Source of the DNA: Persicaria tinctoria
Lineage: Eukaryota > Streptophyta > Magnoliopsida > Caryophyllales > Polygonaceae
Direction of reading: 5' to 3'
Length of the DNA: 64,000 bases
Assembly: GCA_037127255.1 (NCBI GenBank)
Contig: JBANSL010000002.1
Coordinates: forward strand, 96,626,519-96,690,518
In this document: positions 46,168-58,738 of the stretch, in pieces
Numbering within the stretch: position 1 is the stretch's first letter
Layout: every line of letters begins with the position of its first letter
Program-made: the position numbers and the translations under genes
The notes under the pieces: model-generated
Databases searched by the model: none
Seen by the model: only the letters and a program-made list of their open reading frames with translations
Told to the model about the DNA's origin: nothing

Positions 46168-46734
46168 TATTTGTTAGTAATAAGTATTAAATTAAAAAAA
46201 AAATAGAAAAGTTAATATATTATATACTTTTTAGCTCTTTAAAATACGTGTTGAAAAGTCAAACGTCATATATTTTGGGTCGAATGGAGTAATATTTATT
46301 TATCAACTTGTTTAAATTGATGGAAAATTATTTACACTTATTGGATAAATAATATAAAAAAATTACCTTCACCAATTAGATATATCTAATGGACTAGATA
46401 TAAATGAAAAGGCACTCTCTTGCTCAAATTATATATAAATAACGTTCCCTCAACATTATAAAATACTCTACTTTTAGTGTTCGAACATTAAAAAAAAAAC
46501 TCTATTTTTAGTGTTCGAATTAACATAAATTAGTAACCTATATATAGCTATATCTATGCATGTATAGTATTATATATGTTAATCTTTGTTGTAGTTCCAA
46601 TTTATATGATAGAAAACAACACATATTCAATGATACATAGAACAAGGTACAACCTATAGAACAAGTCTTTTTGAGCTCATTTATAGTGCAACTTTTGACC
46701 ATAAGAAAGCACATATATATAATATCCTTTGTTG

Positions 46735-46836
<102 letters not shown>

Positions 46837-48342
46837 GTCTATACAACGAGCTCACCACATTTATCGATGGAAAAAAAATTCATTTAACTGAAAAATAATA
46901 ATTAAAGATTGAAAAAGTGATATTCAATCATATCACTCTCACTATTCGGACTCTTATATAATTAGTTTACTCATTAAACTAATCACTTGTAGAGATAATT
47001 ATTTTCATACTTTATAAAAAGTGCTTGTGCACTAAATTTGTATATATATACTTTATCAAGTGCAACTAATGTGGTCCAATCAGGTGGTTTTGGAGATCAA
47101 TTGGATGCTTCTAAACTCTTTTTAATTGATATTAATAATGTGATAGTTAATTATAGGGTTATTTAGAATTTATATTCTAACAAGAAAATTTAAATTAAGG
47201 GCTTCATTATCTTATATATATTATTAAATATTAATATTTTTCTTTGTGTCAATATGAGTTTGCCCACATTATCAACTATTGAAGTGAAATAATGGGTTGT
47301 CTTTGTATATTTTTGTAATGTACTTAAATTATTAATTAATTGTACTATGTATCACCTATATTTTTGGGTACATATATCACATTTCATGGAATATTCTATA
47401 TATTGTCCATTTTAATAAATATGCTTCCTTCTTTTGTTTGTTTTCTATTTTGTCCTATTGATTTGTTTTTTTTAATTGCTAATTAAAATGGGATACATGA
47501 AAGTGGTCAAGTGTTATGTTGCTTAATTGTCTAAGATTGGTGATAATATAATTTAAAAAAGAGTTTCCTTTTCTTGGTAACAAAGGTTTATGGGCTCGAA
47601 AATAATTATCATGACAATAATTAAGTCCATTAACATATATATGCTTCTTGACTAAAATAATTTTAATTAAGAACCCTAATTTCTAGTTGATACACACACA
47701 TAAAATACTATTTCTTGATTTTAGTTATATAAAATGTTTGGTTTTATGTGAGTCAAGCCCAAGGCCACTAGGGTATATGAAATACATTGGATAAATGTCA
47801 TCCCACTTGTTCAAAGTGTTGTTACATGTTCCAAGTGTCCTTTTTACTTTTTATCCCTTTCATGATTTAATTAACCTAAATAAATTAAATAATGGATCAA
47901 ACAAAAATGATATATAATACAATTTTCTGCACTTTCAAGATAACTAATCAGTAGGTAACTTTTCGGAGCTTTTGATTTTAATATTTTATAGTTTTAAATA
48001 AGCTAAATATAATATTTTAGTTTTATTAGTTTTTTAAATTGGAGTTTTAACAGCTACTCACCCCCAAACTTTTCAGAGTTCTATTGATTTTCTCTTATTT
48101 GATCAGCTTGTTTGTATCAGCTACCCTATCAGCTGGGTTACCAAACACCTTACTGATTTATAAAAACTCTAATTTAAGTATATATTTAACACACTCAATC
48201 TATCAGCTTCAGCTACTCCATCGGCTCTGTGTTGCCAAACTGTCCCTAAATACAAAATTCTGACAGATATTAGTGGTTATAACTGATTTGCCACACAATT
48301 GAAATCAAATATTACAAGTATGAAGTGCAATTTTAGTGTCAC

Positions 48343-48444
48343 TAATTTCTTTATACTCCGTATTTAAATTATAAAAACTACTAAGTAATTTGGTAATTTC
48401 TTTATACTCCGTATTTAAATTATAAAAACTACTAAGTAATTTGG
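48343..48444. repeat. Perfect 51-bp tandem duplication
   Basis: Two adjacent identical copies beginning TAATTTCTTTATACTCCG. The lack of differences implies a recent event. Confidence 0.9.
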
Positions 48445-49688
48445 TTTGATAAGGGGATCAAAGTTGTCAAAGTCCATTGACGTTTGAAGTAGGCTTGTGC
48501 ATTCAATTAAGGGGACAATCTGTCCAAATACATCAATACAATGTCATGGGGCTTTGTTAATTAACATTTTAATTATACTTAACTACATAGTTTAATTATG
48601 TTAGGTAAACCCTACCCGTTTATTTTAAAGCCCAACCTCTTGATCAAGTGGGCCCTATGTAGCTAGTGCTCATGACCTCAAACATATGTCCCTTTTTTTT
48701 CAATAATTATAAGTCATTATATATAAGTTTTATATTTTTTTAACTTTTTAAAAACTAAAAAAAATACAAGTAACATTTTGGAAATATTTTTTAAAATTAA
48801 GTTTTAGTTTCTTTTTGGTCTAAATTATTAATCAATATTTAATTTGTAGTTTTACATTAAAAGTTTTCTAAAGCTAACCTTATTGTAGTACTAATTAAGA
48901 TTATTATATATATATATATATAGTTATTTTGAAATAAATATTACCAATTAAAACTAAAAGATCAACTGCTCATAACATCTAGGTGAGAATGAATAGCACA
49001 AAAAACCCATTTTAATTAGAGGGAAAGATATTAATTTGCTTATGAAGTGGAGAAAAAATAATTTAGGGTGTGATATTAAGTATTAACCATGACTTGTTTG
49101 CCATTTGAGTTTTGACTTTGTAGAGCTTTCCACGTGAGGGGGGTCTATGAGAATTAGAATGATGAATTAATGTGTACGTGTGGGGTTTAAAATAAACTCT
49201 TAGTCAATGTAGGATTTCTATAGGGGCAAAATGGTCATTTGAATCTAGTGTTAAAAATAACGTCTCTAATTCGAGCTATAAGAACAAAGCATTTGTAAGG
49301 AGGATAAGAACACTGAACATATAATTTATAGTCACGAGATCTCTTTTTGTTAGAGCAGGAAATATTTCTTTTGTGATGGAAGCATAACAACTAATAATTA
49401 TTATTTTTGTTGTTGTTATTATCAACTAATTAAAATCTTAACTTAAAAAAAACTTATTTAATAGTAGCATCAATTCGATCTAGCCTAAGAAGAAGGACGG
49501 GGAAAAAAATTCATATACGTCATTTGTAATTTGGAATGGTATTACTTTTTTTGTTTATTATATTTTGAGTTTAAAATAATTTTTCTATGGTCACACTAGC
49601 ATTTTGTTCGTATTTTGAAACTATATTTTTTCGGATGCTTAGTTTTTTTTTGTTTGGTTTTATGGCACTATTGGGTCATTTAGACATA

Positions 49689-50082
49689 GGGTGCGTATGG
49701 CTACGGTATAAACAAGTTAAAAAGTGTGAAATTATTAGCTGTTAAAAAAATAAACGGGTTTAAACGGTGTATGAGAACAACAAATAAGCTTTAGTCAGTT
49801 AAAAAAAGGGTTTATAAATAAGCTGCAGATTGAAGCTTATTTTGAGGTTTATATTCCATAATTACTATTTTACCCCTTCTCTTTTATCTTATTTGGTTTG
49901 AAAGTACCACAATACCCCTAATAAAAACCAATTAAACTCCACTTTTTACAAATAAACTGTTTTTCGCCCCATACGGAGTTTATATTTATTCATAAATTTT
50001 TAACCACTTTTACCAACAGTTTATAAATTTTTACTTTGTTTATAATTTTAGCCAGTTTATTAACCTCGTCCCATACGAACCC
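49689..50082. mobile_element. MITE-like element with GGGTGCGTATGG ends
   Basis: GGGTGCGTATGG and CCATACGAACCC are near inverted copies, with ATA on both outer sides. The superfamily is uncertain (3-bp duplications suit PIF/Harbinger). Confidence 0.6.
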
Positions 50083-50765
50083 ATATATTTGTCTTTGTAG
50101 GATATAAATCTATAATTTATTCTCATCATTATAAATTTTATAATTTCTAAAATTCTTATTATGTTTTTTTATTCATAGATAATATTGAGTACTCGTATTA
50201 TTTCAAGTCATTTTTTCCTATAAAAAATACATATTTATTGCATTAAACCTATATATAAAACGAAAAATCACTATTTGCCTCAAAAAAAGGGAAAAAGGAA
50301 GCTTTATACTCCCTTGATTTTTTTAAAAGTAAAATTTACTATTTAATTTAAAATTATTTTAAAAAATATAAAAATATACATTTTTTTATATAATTTCATA
50401 CTTATTACAGAGTACATCATCAAAATATATACCTAAATAATAAAGTGTCATTTAAAACGGTGGGACTTGGGAGGGAGTAGTATGAATTGAACTTGCATAA
50501 TTACTCTATCTATAGTTATTGACAAATTTGAATATCTAGCTAAGGACAAAATAGGATTCAATCCAACTATTTCACAATGTTCAACCAACCCAAACAAACA
50601 TTTTTTTTTTAATGTTAGGATATCAAGAAAACACATGGTGACATGTCCATGAAGAAAATAATTTATTGGAATGGTTAAACACAAACTCACCATAACATAC
50701 TAGTTGAGTTAAATAAGGTATACTAATCTACCACTTGGTAGAAGCTAAAAACTAACAATGAAATA

Positions 50766-51002
50766 CTACATCCGTTCGAAAAAACTTGACACTTTACTAT
50801 TCATGCACGCTTTTTTAGGAGATAAAAACTATATAAACTATCTATTTTTTTTAATAATTTTTTTTACAACTTCGTAGTTATTATTAATAAGTACAAACTT
50901 GTTAAAAAATTTTTATAAAAAAATGAATATTTTATATAGTTTTTATCGTTCTAAAAAAGCGTACATGAATAGTAAACGACAAGTTTTACCGAACGGAGGG
51001 AG
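50766..51002. mobile_element. Stowaway-like MITE (237 bp)
   Basis: Ends CTACATCCGTTCG and CGAACGGAGGGAG with TA at 50764-50765 and 51003-51004. Lies about 250 bp beyond the stop codon of the LBD16-like gene. Confidence 0.9.
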
Positions 51003-51250
51003 TATATTATTTTCTTGAACTTCAAGATTCTTAATTAATTTTGGAACCTTCCATTAATCAATCTAACCCAAAAAAAAAAGGAAAAAAAAACATAATGCCA
51101 ATAATTTGGCTTGTAAACTCTCTTGGTGAATATCCTCCATATTTACAAAACTAACTCCCCAAGTATGTGTATTAGACATAACCATGCCCTTAACTCAAAC
51201 CACCAACACAATGGCAATCAAGATCCGAAGACGATGAGCCGAGATATCGA

Positions 51251-52555
51251 TTAGTCGGTTCTCATCATTCGGAAGGCGAGTTCTTGAAGCTCGCCCATCT
51301 CGTCCTCGTGGGGCCTCTTCCTTGCACAAGGCTGGTAGTGTTGGAGGAAAAATTGATCATCTCTAGCAAAAACTTGGGTGTTTTGTTCTAACTTCACCGC
51401 TAGATTGCCATCACCACTAGCTTGGTCTGTGGATTCAAGTGAGCTCTGAGGCGAGATCGCGTTGAAGCAATTGATTCCTTGATAGTTTGCAAGTTGTTGA
51501 ATCGCGGATAAATTGTTGTTGTGATTGTTCGACGACATATGCCATTGATGATTCTCAAGATGATTGCTTCCCCTTGTGTTGTTGACATGGCTACTTGCTA
51601 GCTGCGCCTTCACTTGCATTAGTTGGCCTTGCAAGTATGCCACCTATGATTATCCGAAAACCCGGAAAAAAAAATTAAAATCCTTTTGATCATATGATAC
51701 CTAAAAAAGTGTATGGATCTCAATTCTCCTCAACTGTTTAGGGCTTATATGAGCCGAGTAGTTTGAGCTCGGCTCGATAAAAACTCAGCTCAAACTCGTT
51801 CGATTAAAGCTCGAATAGCTTGAATTTTGTGAAATTTCCTTTAAAATACTACTATGTTATGAGAAAATAGGGTTTCTTAATACTCGATAAAAGCTTGGCT
51901 CGAGCTCGTTCATTGTCTAAATGAGCTGAGTATGATCACATTTTCAAGCTCGAGACCAAATTTAGGCTCAGTTCGAGCTTGGCTCGTATCTAAACGAGCT
52001 GATGGTGAACAAACAATACTCGGTTCGTTCGACTCGAATAACAACTTTAATGTTTGGTATCCATATGAAGAATGGATATGAGGGTATCAGAATGGAAATG
52101 AGAACGCGTCGTTCCTCATCTCCATTCTCGGTGTTATCATACGAATATACGATTCATACCCATTCCAATTAGAGATACCAAACACGCCCTTAGAGGTGCT
52201 AAAAAAAGGTCTATAGTTTTCCATCCAAGAAGGAAGTTTTGGTGCACCCAAATGAGAGATGTACCTGTTGTTGCAAGGCGAAGATATGGGCGACGCAGCC
52301 ATAGACAGGGTCACGAATGCGAGCCTGAGCCTCATAGGCAATGGTGACGACGGCCTCACACCTGTCGTGGACGGGGAGGTGGAGGAGGAGCTTCGACACG
52401 TTGCTGGCACCGAACACCTTGTGGATGGCGGCGAACCTCGCAGGGCCTTGCTCGGTGCAGAAGTAAGGCGCGAATATGCAGTCTGAGGCGCACTTCCTCC
52501 TCAAGAACTTGCACGCTCCGCAGGGTGAGCCTGTGCCTGCAGATCCAGCAGCCAT
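51251..52555 (-). CDS. LBD16: LOB-domain transcription factor, LBD16 type (two exons, 227 aa)
   Basis: Exon 1 is 52555-52265 and exon 2 is 51643-51251 (minus). The 621-bp intron (GT at 52264, AG at 51645-51644) sits at the conserved place after Q-Q-Q. The start [11 protein letters not shown] matches the LBD16 pattern; longer upstream frame would cross the TATA region. The LOB block has C12, C15, C22 and C26, then C-I-F-A-P-Y-F, the full GAS block and [18 protein letters not shown]. The C-terminus ends [11 protein letters not shown], close to the G-E-L-Q-A-L-A-L-R-M-M I recall for Arabidopsis LBD16. LBD16 is an auxin-induced nuclear regulator of lateral-root initiation. Orthology is likely but was not tested by a tree. 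The intron has acquired CTCG-rich and MITE-like repeats. Confidence 0.93.
51746..52190. repeat. CTCG-rich repeat plus MITE-like segment in the LBD16-like intron
   Basis: 51746-52030 belongs to the CTCGAGCTCG family (reverse complement of 27330-27560). 52040-52190 has GTTTGGTATCCA / GATACCAAACAC-type inverted ends, suggesting a separate small MITE. Confidence 0.65.
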
Positions 52556-52682
52556 TGCCAACAAGAACAAGAATAAGAATGTGGTGTGTGATATGAGAGA
52601 GAAAGAGAAAGAGGGTATTGTTTGGGAGATTGAGAGAGCACACGAGGGTACTAGGAAATGGTGCAAGAAGGAAATGGTGGGA

Positions 52683-52692
52683 CTTATATAAA
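52683..52692 (-). promoter_or_regulatory. TATA box of the LBD16-like gene
   Basis: On the minus strand TTTATATAAG lies about 130 bp upstream of the ATG, followed by a CT/GA-rich leader typical of plant 5' UTRs. Confidence 0.55.
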
Positions 52693-52699
52693 AGAAGAA

Positions 52700-54297
52700 A
52701 GAAGAGAAGGAATAATAAAACTTTCTTTTTACCATTTTTTGGTTTTAAAGAAAAAAGTTTAGACGAGTTTTTATATTCGGCCTCTAAAATTAAAGTACTC
52801 AGATCATCTTCAACAGTTTCTATAAAATTTATCTATTCTCTAATTTGGAGATTTCAAGATTATTAACCCTTCGATAAAATATAAAGAAAACTGCAAATTT
52901 AGGAAATTTGGGTTTATCTTTGATTTTGTTATCTATTTTAGGGAGAATTTTTGGGGCTTTATTGGAATGAAACATTTAAAATCTTTTAGATCTCACATTC
53001 ATACATAGCAAAAATTGAGAAAATATATATCTTTATCGACTGAGCCAACATGTGTGAGCTGAAATAAAATATACACGGAGTATTTGAAAATGAATTTAGG
53101 GAGACAAAGGAGGGCCATTGTGTAGGGTTATGAGGGGACAATTTCTAATGGTTTTATGTGAGTTTAGGGTTGTAAGTTTGTTCAAAAAATGTCTTATAAT
53201 CATCCACATTGTAAAGTTGAATTTGATTATATAATATGGGTTTGGCTTCTTTTAGACCAGCTTGGGTTGATTATGATTGAAGTCACAATTTCCTCTTTTC
53301 TTTCAAAACCATATTATTATTATTATTTATTTATGTGTTATGGGTTAAACTTTTGATTTTTCTAAAGTTTGGTTGCTTGTGTGACTTCATTTTTCCGCCG
53401 AATGCCGCACCTTGGAACTATTGATTCTTTGTTTGTTTTCTCCCTTCTATTGAATGCTATTTGTTGGTATAGTTCCACCAAACCAATTAATTTCTTTTTC
53501 AAGGCTCAAAACATTTGTTTTTTATTAGGATTTTGATTATGTTATGTAGGGTTTGATTTTACTAGTGTGTGATTGTGTTAATGAGCACAATTTTATCCGC
53601 ATCCGATGGATGTTCGATCAATTGAACCGAAAGAAATGAGAGAAACTCAAAAACAAAGTCGGGTGAAAACGTTCACCAATCCAATGGGTTAGAATCAGTG
53701 CCCAAGTCGAGTGGCGAGAAGAGTTTGTGTACCCATTACCCGATCCTTTGTCATCTACTAATGGCTAGTGTGTAGGTAAAGAGAGAGTAATGATCATTTT
53801 GACCTTTGAAGCAATTGTGTAGGAAAAAGGACACTTTTTTATGCTTTGGGGTTTGTTAAGATGGAGTTGGAAAGTGGAAACTGAGTCCCTTTAGGTCATG
53901 AAATTGGTGTTGCCACTCACCCTATTTGACCCCTTTCTACAAAGCTAAATTTTCTGCAAGATGGTAACTGAAATGAAACCCCCCAAAATTCATTGGAAAT
54001 CCACCACCTTTAATAAGTCCCTTAATTTCACAAGCTTTTGATTCATAAGTTCATTAATGAGGGTTTTGTTCCAGATGCCTCATTGTCAACTAACACAATA
54101 TCAATCACTGAATTGGTACTTTTTTTTAAAAAAAAATTATGAATTTGGATATTCATGAACCATTTAGGATCATTTGCTAAATGGAAAACAGAAAAGAGAA
54201 TAATTAACGTTCCATTTGTTAAGAAAATGCAATTCTAGTTTCATTGGGATTTCTAAAAATGTTATTGATCAGATGAAAATAAAGGACTTGGTTTATA
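52700..54297. other. Upstream region of the LBD16-like gene
   Basis: Non-coding. On the minus strand a TGTCTC (plus GAGACA 53101-53106) lies about 545 bp before the ATG. A GAGCATCTTCAACAG-like MITE word is at 52800. No gene is supported. Confidence 0.4.
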
Positions 54298-54503
54298 CTC
54301 CCTGATCATAAATATAAGATATTTTGATCAATAATAATGTGCATTGATTTGTATATTTTTTATTTGTTAAACACTTTTAATTGGTTATAGGAAGTAGTGA
54401 AATTTAAAAATAGTAAAATTGATTAAAAGAAAGTTGGTGTGATGAATTTTCTTAAAATGTAGGTTATATGTTAAAAAAGTCTTATATTATTAATCGGAGG
54501 AAG
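54298..54503. mobile_element. Stowaway-like MITE (206 bp)
   Basis: CTCCCTGATCATAAATATAA pairs with TTATATTATTAATCGGAGGA, flanked by TA at 54296-54297 and 54504-54505. Confidence 0.85.
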
Positions 54504-54505
54504 TA

Positions 54506-55640
54506 GCTTTATTTTTTATATAAGGTGAAGATTTGGGTGGAGTCAGACTAAGCTAGACCACTACCTAAGAACATCCTTTCTGTGGAGAATATGAGTTGTG
54601 GGAGTGTCCTACATTGATTAAAAATTGAATCCAAATCTTGCATATAAGTCAGTGGGCTACCCCACATAATACCAATTGGTTTTAGGATGGAACCCCACTC
54701 GGCTTGTGTGCTCGACTTGGTTAGCGCGTTTGCGCTTGGCGTGCGTTCCCCCCCCCCCCCCCCACGTCGGATGACCCACCGTTATTTCATATGGTATCAG
54801 AGCCGAGGTTCGGCATGGTGCGGTGTGGTTTGGATTCCTGGTCTAATTGGCTAGTCGGCCTTAAGGCATTGATTCGTCAATCGCAACTGGCAATATTGCG
54901 TGGCCAGGCAGTTGCGCTTGAGGGGGGGTGTGTGGAGAATATGAGTTGGGAGTGTCCCACATTGAATAGAAATTGAGTCCAAGCCTTGCATATAAGCCGG
55001 TGGGCTACCCCACCTAACACCAATTGGTTTTAGGATGGAACCCCACCCGGCTTGTGTGCTCGGCTTGGTTAGCGCGTTTGCGCTTGGCGTGCGTTGCCTC
55101 CCCACATCGGATGACCCACCGTTATTTCATACTTTCAGATGAGGATACACAACTCTCGATCATTCAGGAGGGGTTGTTGCGGAAGCGGTACAACCAGCAT
55201 AAAACGGACAATCCTATCCGCCACTGTGTTGATCTCGCGGAAAACATGTGAGATGGAGACCGAGCAAAACTGCTGTAGCGATATCAGAATGTTCGAGATG
55301 ATGATCCCAGTCTCCCACGGGCAACTTCAACATCCCTTAACCGCATTGACAATCGTCAAATCATCTTCCCTTCATTAGAATATTGTGGATTCCAAGCTCC
55401 CTAGCTCATGAGACACGTACCGAATTGAAGATCTCTTGCTTCTGCGACCAGAGCCAAGCTATCCCCACAAGGAGCTCCGCCACAAGCGATCACCACACCA
55501 AGATGATCACGGATGATGAAACCTGCAGTATAGGAACCATCCGAACTTTTGGTTCCATCAAAATTGATTTTGAATGTGCCAGGTGCCGAGGTGGCGGTTT
55601 CTGCCATCTTAAGTTCATTCGTTTCCTTTGACTTGGTGTT
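54506..55640 (-). pseudogene. LINE 3' fragment with RNase H (RVT_3) domain, interrupted by a TRIM
   Basis: On the minus strand, 55607-55401 reads K-I-N-F-D-G-T, A-G-F-I-I-R-D and V-A-E-A-R-D-L. After a break, 55390-55140 can be read with frame changes as D-D-L-T-I-V-N-A-V and S-H-V-F-R-E-I-N-T-V-A-D-R. These are the strands and acidic residues of the plant LINE RNase H domain. Several stops and shifts make it dead. The downstream end beyond the TRIM runs into an A-rich tail near 54512-54525. It is older than, and different from, the LINE at 21-27 kb. Confidence 0.75.
54581..55131 (+). mobile_element. TRIM (terminal-repeat retrotransposon in miniature, 551 bp)
   Basis: LTRs at 54581-54791 and 54931-55131 start TGTGGAGAATATGAG and end GTTATTTCATA. 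The direct duplication CTTTC is at 54576-54580 and 55132-55136. TGGTATCAGAGC at 54792 is the usual primer site for initiator tRNA-Met, and a purine tract GAGGGGGGGTG precedes the right LTR. LTR lengths differ mainly through a 17-C run in the left one. There is no coding region. Confidence 0.93.
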
Positions 55641-57650
55641 TTGGTTTGTTGTTTTCTATGTTCTTCATTGGGCATTTTTGTGTTCTCCCAGTTCTTTAGT
55701 GTTTGTTTTGTAAGGTATTCCATATTTTGTATTGTTGTTGTGTTGAGAAGATCGAATATCTTCCTTGAATTTGTAGATAAAGAGCGACCATCCGAGGTTC
55801 GAACCGGAAACCTTTGGATACTGCCCGCAAGTTAGAACAAAACCCGTTGCATCCTGACTCAGTCATCTCTAGAGAGAACCACCTCTTTGGGATTTAGGGA
55901 TTCACCTATCGGATATCACCCACCATAATGGAAAACAAGATAGAACTTCCAAGTTAACGCCTTAACAAGTAACACCCACCCTCTTACATTTTCATAGTTA
56001 TACACTTGTACCAATCTCTTCCACTTTCCTCACACAGTCAACAAACCACCCCTAAGACCTCATACCCCTAAAACTAAAAGATTAGACATACACACGCCCT
56101 TAATTCAACCATTAACACCATGAGCAAAGCACTTGCAAAATGTTTTAAGCAAAAGTGGGAAAAGTAATATCACCAAGGCAATTTCAAAAGGGGAAAGCTA
56201 AAAAGGTGTAGGGCTATGTATCATGTACCATTCAATGTACAGACAGTTTCCATGGCAAAGCAAGAACATGACATCAAACTAGAATCAAAAACCAAAATGC
56301 AGTTCAATGAACTAATCCCTTTTGCAAGGGATAATCTCAACCCAGATTGAACACCAGCAGCCTCTCAAACCCCATGCTTTGACATATCGATACGAAATGC
56401 AATAGCATCTATAGTTTTTTCTCAAGTAAGACGCCATTCGCACACGAAATTTGACCACAAAGAGTTGTAGTTTTCGCTACTAAGATACCCGGTTTGATTG
56501 ACTTACCTGAGCTGTAGCAATCTGCTTCATGGATTTGCCAGCTTATGGAATTTGAGTCGTCCACGATACGATCATGATCTGTAGATAGTTGTCCTGCAGA
56601 TCATCACCATATCACATGGCCCATATCACAATGTCTTGACAGTATCCAGCAGCCAACAATAAGACTAGGAGAAAACAAAAAAAAACAGAAAAATCAAAGG
56701 TATGATCTGAAGAGTTCCAATGAATGACGTGCGAATCGTATAAGATTTAGTGAAGTAGGAAGAGAATTCAAGAGACTTATGTCAGCAACAGTTGCTAGAA
56801 AGTACTTAAATCTTATCTTTCCAGCTCAAATCCACAATTTGGAGTGAGCAAGTTCTCTACATAGCACAACATTATCTTTAAACTGAACATACTGCCAGGT
56901 ATATATCTTCATAGTAGGCTTAGTAGCTCGAATATACACTTAGATATGTATATTGTATCTTCAAATTGGAACAAAATCGACACGAGAGTAGGCTGTCAAA
57001 TTGCAGCTCTCTCGGAAATTCGTAAGGCTCTTTCAGAAGCTTAGAGAAGTAACCTCTAATCAAACACTTGGAAACAACCGGCCATCGAAAGTGCAGCTTC
57101 ATCTACACAACCTAAGTCTGATGGATATCAATAGGGTTGTATATAAACCTGAGCAGCTCGAGTTTGAATTTAGAAAACACGAGCTCGTTCACACTACCAA
57201 ACAAGTCGATCATGACCTTTCAAGCTTGATTCCTAAATTGAGCTTGGTTTGAGTTCAGCTCGATTAAAAACGAGTTTTAAATCAGCATACCAAGTTTGAA
57301 TTGCTCAGCTCATTTGACTCACACAAAGGACAACCTTGACTCGAGCTCTTGTACAGTACCAAACAAGCCGAACAAGAGCACACTCGATTCTTGAATATAA
57401 GCCTATCAAAATCCCGCCTCGACTAAACAGCCTTGATAATGGAGGAGGTCAGTGAATGAGATCAGGCCTAGACTCTGAATGAGATCAGTGAATGGATGAA
57501 GAATCAGAGTTCTCTCTCTTTCCTAATAACTGAAGCAAAGATCCCATAAATGAGAGTACAATCTTGCACAAAAAGTGCAGCTTCATCTACACAACAGGAG
57601 TCTGCATGATACTGCACAAAAAGAGAAATCGAGGAGAATAAAGGGTGGTT
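55641..57650. other. Intergenic or decayed gene region
   Basis: A tRNA-like B-box segment (GAGGTTCGAACC) lies at about 55793. A CTCG-rich repeat occupies 57130-57390. GTGCAGCTTCATCTACACAA occurs twice (57092 and 57576). Between these, no exon could be supported although the composition is less AT-rich than elsewhere. Confidence 0.35.
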
Positions 57651-58120
57651 GATATTTGTCAAGCGCGAGAGGGAGGGAGGAGCTTTATTCACATATGAAA
57701 TCATATCTGAGAGTTGCACTAATCTTTGAAAATTCAAGCATGCTATCTGATAGCAACTTCATAGCTTTGTGTAGCTATGGGATTGGGACCCTTTGCAAAA
57801 TGCTGGAAGAAGGCGACACTTTGATCATCCAAGAAACAGGCAAGAAAAACGTGCACAGTCTGCCCGAGGACCACTAGTTCCCCCTTCAATAAACACGGAA
57901 AGAGAAGGAAGAAGTGGAAAAATATTCATGTCCACAGCATTTGAAGAAAAGTAGATTGTCTCAAAAAAAATGCAACAGTAAATGGTATTGCTGTGAAAGT
58001 ACTGCTAATTTATGAAACCATTCAGCCTACTGTACTTCAATTTGAAAAGATTGTCTTCTCTTCAAAAGAAAACTTCGACTCAATGTGATTGCAGATAAAA
58101 ATAGAAGAAACGAAGCACAC

Positions 58121-58247
58121 CTGCTACGGAATCCAGCACCTTTGTTACTTCAGTTCCAAACATAGGATGCTCAGGCTCATCTCTATGTACTCTAGAAAGT
58201 GCAGCTGCTGCAGCTTTGACACCTCAGGCTATCAGAGCATAAGCAAC
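58121..58247 (-). pseudogene. Exon of an unrecognised gene with an in-frame TGA
   Basis: Between a good acceptor (ACACAG at 58253-58248) and donor (GCAG|GTGTGC at 58120) the minus strand reads V-A-Y-A-L-I-A-stop-G-V-K-A-A-A-A-A-L-S-R-V-H-R-D-E and on to V-L-D-S-V-A, 127 nt. The single TGA would be a CGA arginine codon with one C-to-T change. The peptide looks like real coding sequence. I cannot name the family. Confidence 0.5.
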
Positions 58248-58589
58248 CTGTGTAGTACATAAAAAACATACTGAAATCTTCAAATAGCATGTTTGACACC
58301 TAGAAGAAGCCTTTGTAGCACATTACTATGTTTTCTTTCATTTGGAAGCATATCAAAAGGAACCATATCATTTATAATCTATAATCTAAATACAACATCA
58401 ATCGATAAAGAGAGGAACAAGAAGGGCGTCCAGCGTTCTACACAGGGTAAGTTCTTATGTTTCTCAAACATCTAGAGTTGGTTCTGGAATCATGTTCTTC
58501 TGCTAAGAGGAATGGTGCACACATTTCTCAATCACCATAGATACCTAAAGAAAAATCTTTAAAATAGCAAGTAATCCATTCATCGATAT

Positions 58590-58738
58590 CTCACAGCGAG
58601 TGAAGAGAGGTCCTTAAGAATGGCTTTTAAAGCAGGAACAGCATCTGCATCTTGCATTTGACTCGGCACAGATGCTGCCTCATCTGCCAACAAATTTGAT
58701 TGATCTCCTCTCAATATCTCATATGCATTGATCATCCT
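58590..58738 (-). pseudogene. Second exon of the unrecognised gene near 58 kb
   Basis: On the minus strand after an ACAATAG acceptor the frame [14 protein letters not shown] runs to L-K-D-L-S-S-L-A and a GT-GAGA donor at about 58592. It lies 340 bp upstream of the exon with the TGA and in the same orientation, so both probably derive from one gene. A promoter-side exon was not found. Confidence 0.45.

Larger units (their letters stand above)
44461..46289. mobile_element. Stowaway-like MITE A, expanded by three later insertions
   Basis: The left end CTCCCTCCAATCC (TA at 44459-44460) pairs with the right end GGGTCGAATGGAG (TA at 46290-46291). The subterminal GTCGTTTGACTTTT / AAAAGTCAAACGTC also pairs. 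The natural element would be about 250 bp. Confidence 0.85.

Noticed and set aside
52211..52735. Longer N-terminus for the LBD16-like protein starting at 52735
   Set aside because: It would run across the TATA box and leader; the ATG at 52555 gives the family's normal N-terminus.
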